A stretch of 53,692 bases of DNA from Trichomonas tenax. Its lineage: Eukaryota; Parabasalia; Trichomonadida; Trichomonadidae. The stretch lies in NCBI GenBank assembly GCA_023091735.1, contig JALKBU010000264.1, positions 1 through 53,692 on the forward strand, given 5' to 3'. Shown here piece by piece: positions 50,401-53,692 of the stretch; the first letter of the stretch is position 1, and each line of letters opens with the position of its first letter. The position numbers and the translations under genes were made by a program. The notes beneath the pieces were generated by a model, which ran no database searches, was not told the origin of the DNA, and saw only the letters and a program-made list of their open reading frames with translations.

Positions 50401-51297
50401 TTTCTCTTCTCCATTGACTGAAGATTTATCGCTCTTCTTCGAGTTTTCTTTGTTGTTTTTATTTTGTTCAAAAACATCGGAACTTTCTGTTAAAATTTCG
50501 ACTTTATCCTCAGAATCTGAGCGCTTTAGAATTTGACTCGACAGTTTAAAGAGGTTGACTTGAACAGGCGGTTCTTGTCTTCCTGATTTCGATGATGATG
50601 AAGATGATGAATCTGAAGAATCTTGATTTGCGTTATTAGGCATCGGAACAATCGATGAAAAACTTGGTCTTGAGTTTTGTAATGGTACATTTACGTTCTC
50701 ATCTTTCGAATTTCCTTTGGTTGGATTATAATTTGGCGATCTTGACTGAATATATGATGCCTTTCCATTTGAATCGAGCTTTGAATCTGAAAATTGACCA
50801 AGAGCGAATCCAAAATCGGTTGAATCTAATTTTTTATCTGAATTATTTGATTTTTCGCTTGCTGGAGGATTATAAAGATTTTTTTCCTTGTTCGTAGGCT
50901 GCGTTGGTGGGAGTATTTCTGAAACAACCGAATAATTTTCGCTTTCGATTTCTTGATTAATCAATATATTTTCTTTTATCTTTATTTTTGCCGCAGCTTG
51001 AAGCACGGCCTGTTCATCTTCGTTCAATAAATCATCTTCACTGCTGCTTAAAGATTTTTTTTTCTTATGTTGCTTTTTCTCGTGGCTTTTTGTTGTCGAT
51101 TTCTTTGCCTTCTTCTTTTCTGGTTCGATTGATTTCCTTCCTGACTTCGATTTATGCTCTTTTGATTCTTTTTTCTCGCCTTTCGATTCTAAATTGTTGT
51201 TTTTTAACTCGGAATCTTTTGATTCTGCCTCCTCCGGCTTCTTGGAGTGACTTTTCTTCGATGTTTTGCTCGTAACTTTCTTCGTTTTAGATTCCAT
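47488..51297 (-). CDS. Lys/Ser/Glu-rich low-complexity protein, Nopp140-like
   Basis: The 1269-aa protein is almost entirely disordered and highly charged. Basic KKE/TPKK blocks alternate with Ser/acidic blocks such as KKESSSSSSDDEK, repeated about ten times between residues 370 and 700. This alternation is characteristic of Nopp140/SRP40-type nucleolar chaperones, which are heavily phosphorylated by CK2. The conserved SRP40 C-terminal domain is not seen, so only the composition supports the comparison. Two copies of a distinct module (about 823-852 and 886-913; core NID-SDVKV--VNGAFVLHINSDVE) stand out as possibly folded. A His/Arg-rich stretch lies near 750-775. The C terminus (GRIAMLKQRLDWGKNPPVQYRK) is basic and looks conserved. 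It is a probable nuclear or nucleolar scaffold. Confidence 0.6.
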   Translation of the reverse strand: MESKTKKVTSKTSKKSHSKKPEEAESKDSELKNNNLESKGEKKESKEHKSKSGRKSIEPEKKKAKKSTTKSHEKKQHKKKKSLSSSEDDLLNEDEQAVLQAAAKIKIKENILINQEIESENYSVVSEILPPTQPTNKEKNLYNPPASEKSNNSDKKLDSTDFGFALGQFSDSKLDSNGKASYIQSRSPNYNPTKGNSKDENVNVPLQNSRPSFSSIVPMPNNANQDSSDSSSSSSSKSGRQEPPVQVNLFKLSSQILKRSDSEDKVEILTESSDVFEQNKNNKENSKKSDKSSVNGEEKAKKSTKKKKAKKSKASLAKRKSLQNPEKIKQDAEIFEKAKKEYPKSEADTDDEEFSTPKKKSSSSKKDDSHKSSTKKEKASSSKKSGSSTKKEDKVSPKKEEKAAKETTPKKEEKKAKEKTKKQTKQEVVTPKKESSSSSSDDEKEEIKKDVIIQQKETPKKESSSESEEEEKPTPKKEEEKKKEKEAKSKKQNSLKKAEEKVPEKVEKKQVSPKKESSSESSSSDDEANNKVEDKINQKVENVKAVVNQKPPKESSSSSSDDEKPIETKKVELSPKNDKQKDEETKNEQRTSSSSSSSDVLQSPPFETKKIAEMSIEQLTYSSSASSKHEEAPVEIEEKVEEVKKDEIVEEKIEEVIPKEESSSSDHEDKVKEVEQKIVEEINPMIEEEKPKVEEEPKAKEEVEVKVAIEAKVKHSSSSSSSSDSEKKEKQKKHSHHIRHSSHGEEKSDGKRRRHRHFHSRKLSKVDNLNSSPGKEKISEVVQPVVAKTRDINSEASAATTTATAAAVVQGQAQNGAPKSEIFKGFLNIDISDVKVTEVNGAFVLHINSDVEDSGKTTVEQQKQNQVKPAPQKKQEEIPEEKRTYKEFMNIDASDVKVKDVNGAFVLHINSDVEEEQKGAAGETREVIVVHTDTDDDEKISSSSSSPPLQLQIKPKQSTASISKYKEFSSDDEIKQPEKVEQNNTSQSIVANKINDNEDDDDSGYNNETSDDIESLNSDKLNEDLNKPESSKTPKSSNISKQSESPSKRFRYIPTARVLKHGNFVTDKHENTEALKKKSRFIDYDSDTKAKNNKVDESDSSSNSHNKKIILLPHVQLTPLKKEWKPHDENDTKKREIKKHTEKQMIVFKNKFIDVGDDSELSDKSLDLSFLTNSEKEEDKVEEREVHEKKSIKTERPKSKFLIRSESDDSDYEKPINVDKINFNHTKVSPKRKKSDDENKEMPLESRGRIAMLKQRLDWGKNPPVQYRK

Positions 51298-51340
51298 AAA
51301 TTAAAATAAACTTAAAGACGTTACGACGATTATTCTTAAA

Positions 51341-51345
51341 AGTGA
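51341..51345 (-). promoter_or_regulatory. Initiator of the Lys/Ser/Glu-rich gene
   Basis: TCACT within ATGTCACTTTTAAG (gene orientation) matches TCA(+1)YW, about 46 bases before the ATG at 51295-51297. Confidence 0.55.
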
Positions 51346-51349
51346 CATT

Positions 51350-52526
51350 TTTCAATCTCAATTATATTGATTTTTGGAATGTGTACTGTGTGCAATCCAA
51401 AAATGACGAAATTTTGGCAAAATATTATGATTTTATGGAATTCAAAAATCAAAACCGCATTTTGCTCCACAATAATCTATTTTTAAGCAATGGATATTTG
51501 TAGAAGTGTATCAACTCTGGGGGTCAGAACCAGATCAAACATGTATGGGCAAATATAACTCTTATGTGATGCCATACATAGTTGAAGTGTTAAACATATA
51601 TAATATCTTTTCATATTTTTCATTAACAAGTTGATATCAGCTTATTATTGAGTAAATAGCAATATTTATTATAAATATATCACATGCCAACAACATAGTA
51701 ACATATTACAAATAATAAAAGCTCCTAATTGAATAATTGTTCAGTATCTAAATTTTTAAATACACGAAATCATTGCGGAGACGACAATATGCATAGATGC
51801 ATGCACATATTACATGTTTTTAATGGATACACCAACTTATACTCATAGCGTCCCAATGAATATGCTGAAATTATTGATTAATAGAAATAAAGTGTTCAAA
51901 AATGAAACAATGGAAAAAAATTAGCATCATATATAATATTTTATTAATGTAAACAGTATCAAATAAATTATGAAAAAACGTGACTTTTAACCTTATTTAC
52001 TTTTTATAATATTGTTTATTATAACATTTACATAATGATAATGCTAATTTTGCCAATTTTGGCCGCTAAAAACCAAATTTGAGAGTTAAAACACTTCTAT
52101 ATTTGTATGCAATATGGATTTAAGTTTTAATTATAAGGTTAATTTAATTTAATTAATTAAGGTTAATTTAATTAAAATTATAAGGTTTAATGCTTTGTCA
52201 AATAATTATTTTACATGACAAAATATTTTTTAAATAAAATCATTGTTTATCATTATAATGATTTTATTTTTCATAACATTTACATATAATATATAGAGAT
52301 CATTGCAATTAGACTATTTTAGTTAAGAATCGCATTTTGAGAATTTGTTTCTTTGATGATGACTTCAAAAGTTGCTTTTGAGTTTATTAACCTTTAATGA
52401 TCTCAAGCAAAGTGTCACTGTCATAATGTCATAACATAGTAATAAGCATTTTTATAATTGTTGATGGTTGAAATTGAAATTCACTTGTTCATCATATTAA
52501 TATTAAGTTGATCAATCTCATTTTAT
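51350..52526. other. Intergenic region, no gene seen
   Basis: About 1.2 kb, very AT-rich. It has TTAATTTAATTAA-type low complexity at 52130-52190 and the 11-mer TTTACATGACA at 52210-52220. Confidence 0.4.
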
Positions 52527-53210
52527 TCATATATAAATCATAAGAAACGGAGAAACAAGATTCTGATTGAATGTCAAGATAAACTTATTCTTGCATGTCA
52601 TTTGTGGTTTTGATAATTGACAAACATCTGGATAAAGTCCTTTTGTAACATTGAGTCCACCAAAAGTAGTATTTTTGAAATCTAAAGTAACATAAATTGT
52701 TGCATCTCTCGGATTCGCATTTTCGGGCTCTCTTTCAAATTCAAATAACTCATCAGCATAATCTGGATTGCCACAAATATAAATGTGTCTTAATTTTCTG
52801 CAATATACGAATGAGTATAGTGTAATTAATTTAACAGATGAAGGAATCACTAATGTCTCAAGAGAATAAAGCCTCAGAAATGCAAAATCAATTATTTCAA
52901 GTTTGCTCCCAGGACTGAATACAATTTGCTTTAAGTCGTAACAATGGTCTAATGAATGATGAGATATTCTTCGGACTGTAGGAGCAATTTCCAAACTTGG
53001 AAGATGGAATGCATAACGAAAACAATATTCTCCTAATTCGATAACTTCATATTTTGTTCCATTATAATTGACAATTGATGGCACTATTATCTTGTGATTA
53101 ACGTATTGATTAACTAACCCTGTAAAACGTTCTCCATCTGTTCCAACTTTTGCAGTTAATCCTTCTGTTAATACAGTGTATTTGAACCCATTGAGCTCAA
53201 ATTGTGTCAA
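52527..53210 (-). pseudogene. BspA-like leucine-rich-repeat gene with lost ATG
   Basis: The frame encodes 227 residues of a BspA-type LRR protein: FKYTVLTEGLTAKVGT, then IVPSIVNYNGTKYEVIELGEYCF and about four repeats of the LRR_5 pattern (LEIIDFAFLRLYSLETLVIPSSVKLITLYSF). Such proteins are among the most numerous surface or secreted candidates in trichomonads. The 5' end is abnormal. The initiator (53229-53233) is followed by ATTG at 53208-53211, where removing one T would give an ATG in frame, and there is no other in-frame ATG near the 5' end. No stalk, membrane segment or tail follows the repeats. I call it a recently inactivated copy. Use of a non-AUG start cannot be excluded. Confidence 0.55.
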
Positions 53211-53228
53211 TGATCTGTATAAATGAAA

Positions 53229-53233
53229 AGTGA
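53229..53233 (-). promoter_or_regulatory. Initiator of the BspA-like gene
   Basis: TCACT within ATGTCACTTTTCATT (gene orientation) matches TCA(+1)YW, about 20 bases before the presumed original start codon. Confidence 0.5.
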
Positions 53234-53692
53234 CATTTGGATCGATGACACGTTTTCATTGAAAATGAAAAGAAATAATTTTCATTGAGTGTTTCTCTAA
53301 ATCTCGATTCATTCGTCCATCATGCTTCTTATTCATGTTATACACAATGGGAGACGTTTATTGAAGGTTCCTGAAATAAGAAACACACTTTTTGTAAATA
53401 ATTCCACATTCATGAAAATCGAAAACTTTTCAAAAAACGGAAAGACTTATAAGAAGCAATTTCTGACTATATTTTGACATAAATATAATCAAATATAGAG
53501 TATTCTTTATAGTTATTGTGCTGAAACAAAAATATTTATTTTGAATACGGGAAAATTTTTCCTTTTGCGGTGTAGTCCCGCGACCTTCATAACTTTTTAT
53601 CTGATCAATATTTTTTTCGATTTGAAAGTACTTTCATGAACTTATTGATAGTTGTCTATCCAGTGGTGTAAGTGGCACAGTCTATATATCTA
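53234..53692. other. Terminal intergenic region
   Basis: No gene or strong structure seen in the last 459 bases. A plus-strand gene could begin beyond the window. Confidence 0.4.

Overview
This window most likely comes from the nuclear genome of a parabasalid (trichomonad) protist such as Trichomonas or Tritrichomonas. The evidence is an AT-rich sequence with long single-exon genes on both strands, short 5' leaders that often begin at a TCA(C/T)(A/T) initiator close to the start codon, and no recognisable introns. It also carries families expanded in trichomonads: ankyrin-repeat proteins with coiled coils, a Pmp-like surface protein with GGA(I) motifs, a BspA-like leucine-rich-repeat protein, and decayed gene copies. 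The species was not proven, and every assignment rests on reading motifs by eye.

Layout. 1-3410: a partial ORF, an FG-repeat nucleoporin-like gene and an alpha-tubulin acetyltransferase (MEC-17/ATAT1 type). 3962-5691: a Pmp-like surface-protein pseudogene with several in-frame stops and frameshifts. 5692-9790: 4 kb without a supported gene, containing a small inverted-repeat element (7284-7603) built around 21-nt tandem repeats. 9791-18437: a 2197-aa TOR kinase gene converging on a tail-anchored ankyrin gene. 18438-23589: a repeat-rich gene desert with a TTAA-bounded small element, a broken IQ-motif gene, and a 2.7-kb inverted-repeat element (20736-23449) flanked by an 8-bp direct repeat and carrying a regularly spaced series of hairpins. 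23590-27593: SMC5 converging on a divergent eIF4E-like gene. 27594-31059: a gene desert with an inverted repeat. 31060-35979: a PP1-like phosphatase, an ankyrin/coiled-coil protein, an EBP2-like ribosome-biogenesis protein and a REEP/Yop1-type ER membrane protein. 35980-40458: a gene desert with a possible 53-aa ORF and a group of GC-rich mini stem-loops. 40459-43464: CK2 beta, an unrecognised 481-aa protein and an SDF2-like MIR-domain protein. 43749-45240: a frameshifted ankyrin fragment, a pfkB-kinase relic and a tandemly duplicated long hairpin. 45895-53210: ribosomal protein eS21, a single-bromodomain protein, a 1269-aa Lys/Ser/Glu-rich Nopp140-like protein and a BspA-like gene that has apparently lost its ATG.

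How it fits together. Genes are independent transcription units with no operons. Several intact genes serve growth and translation (TOR, eIF4E-like, eS21, EBP2-like, CK2 beta and a Ser/acidic-rich potential CK2 substrate); the rest serve chromosome maintenance (SMC5, bromodomain), cytoskeleton (tubulin acetyltransferase) and ER functions (REEP, SDF2-like). I read their proximity as coincidental.

The least explained features are the spaced hairpin series at 21349-21967, the duplicated hairpin at 45013-45236, and the recurrent intergenic 11-mer TTTACATG(A/T)CA.
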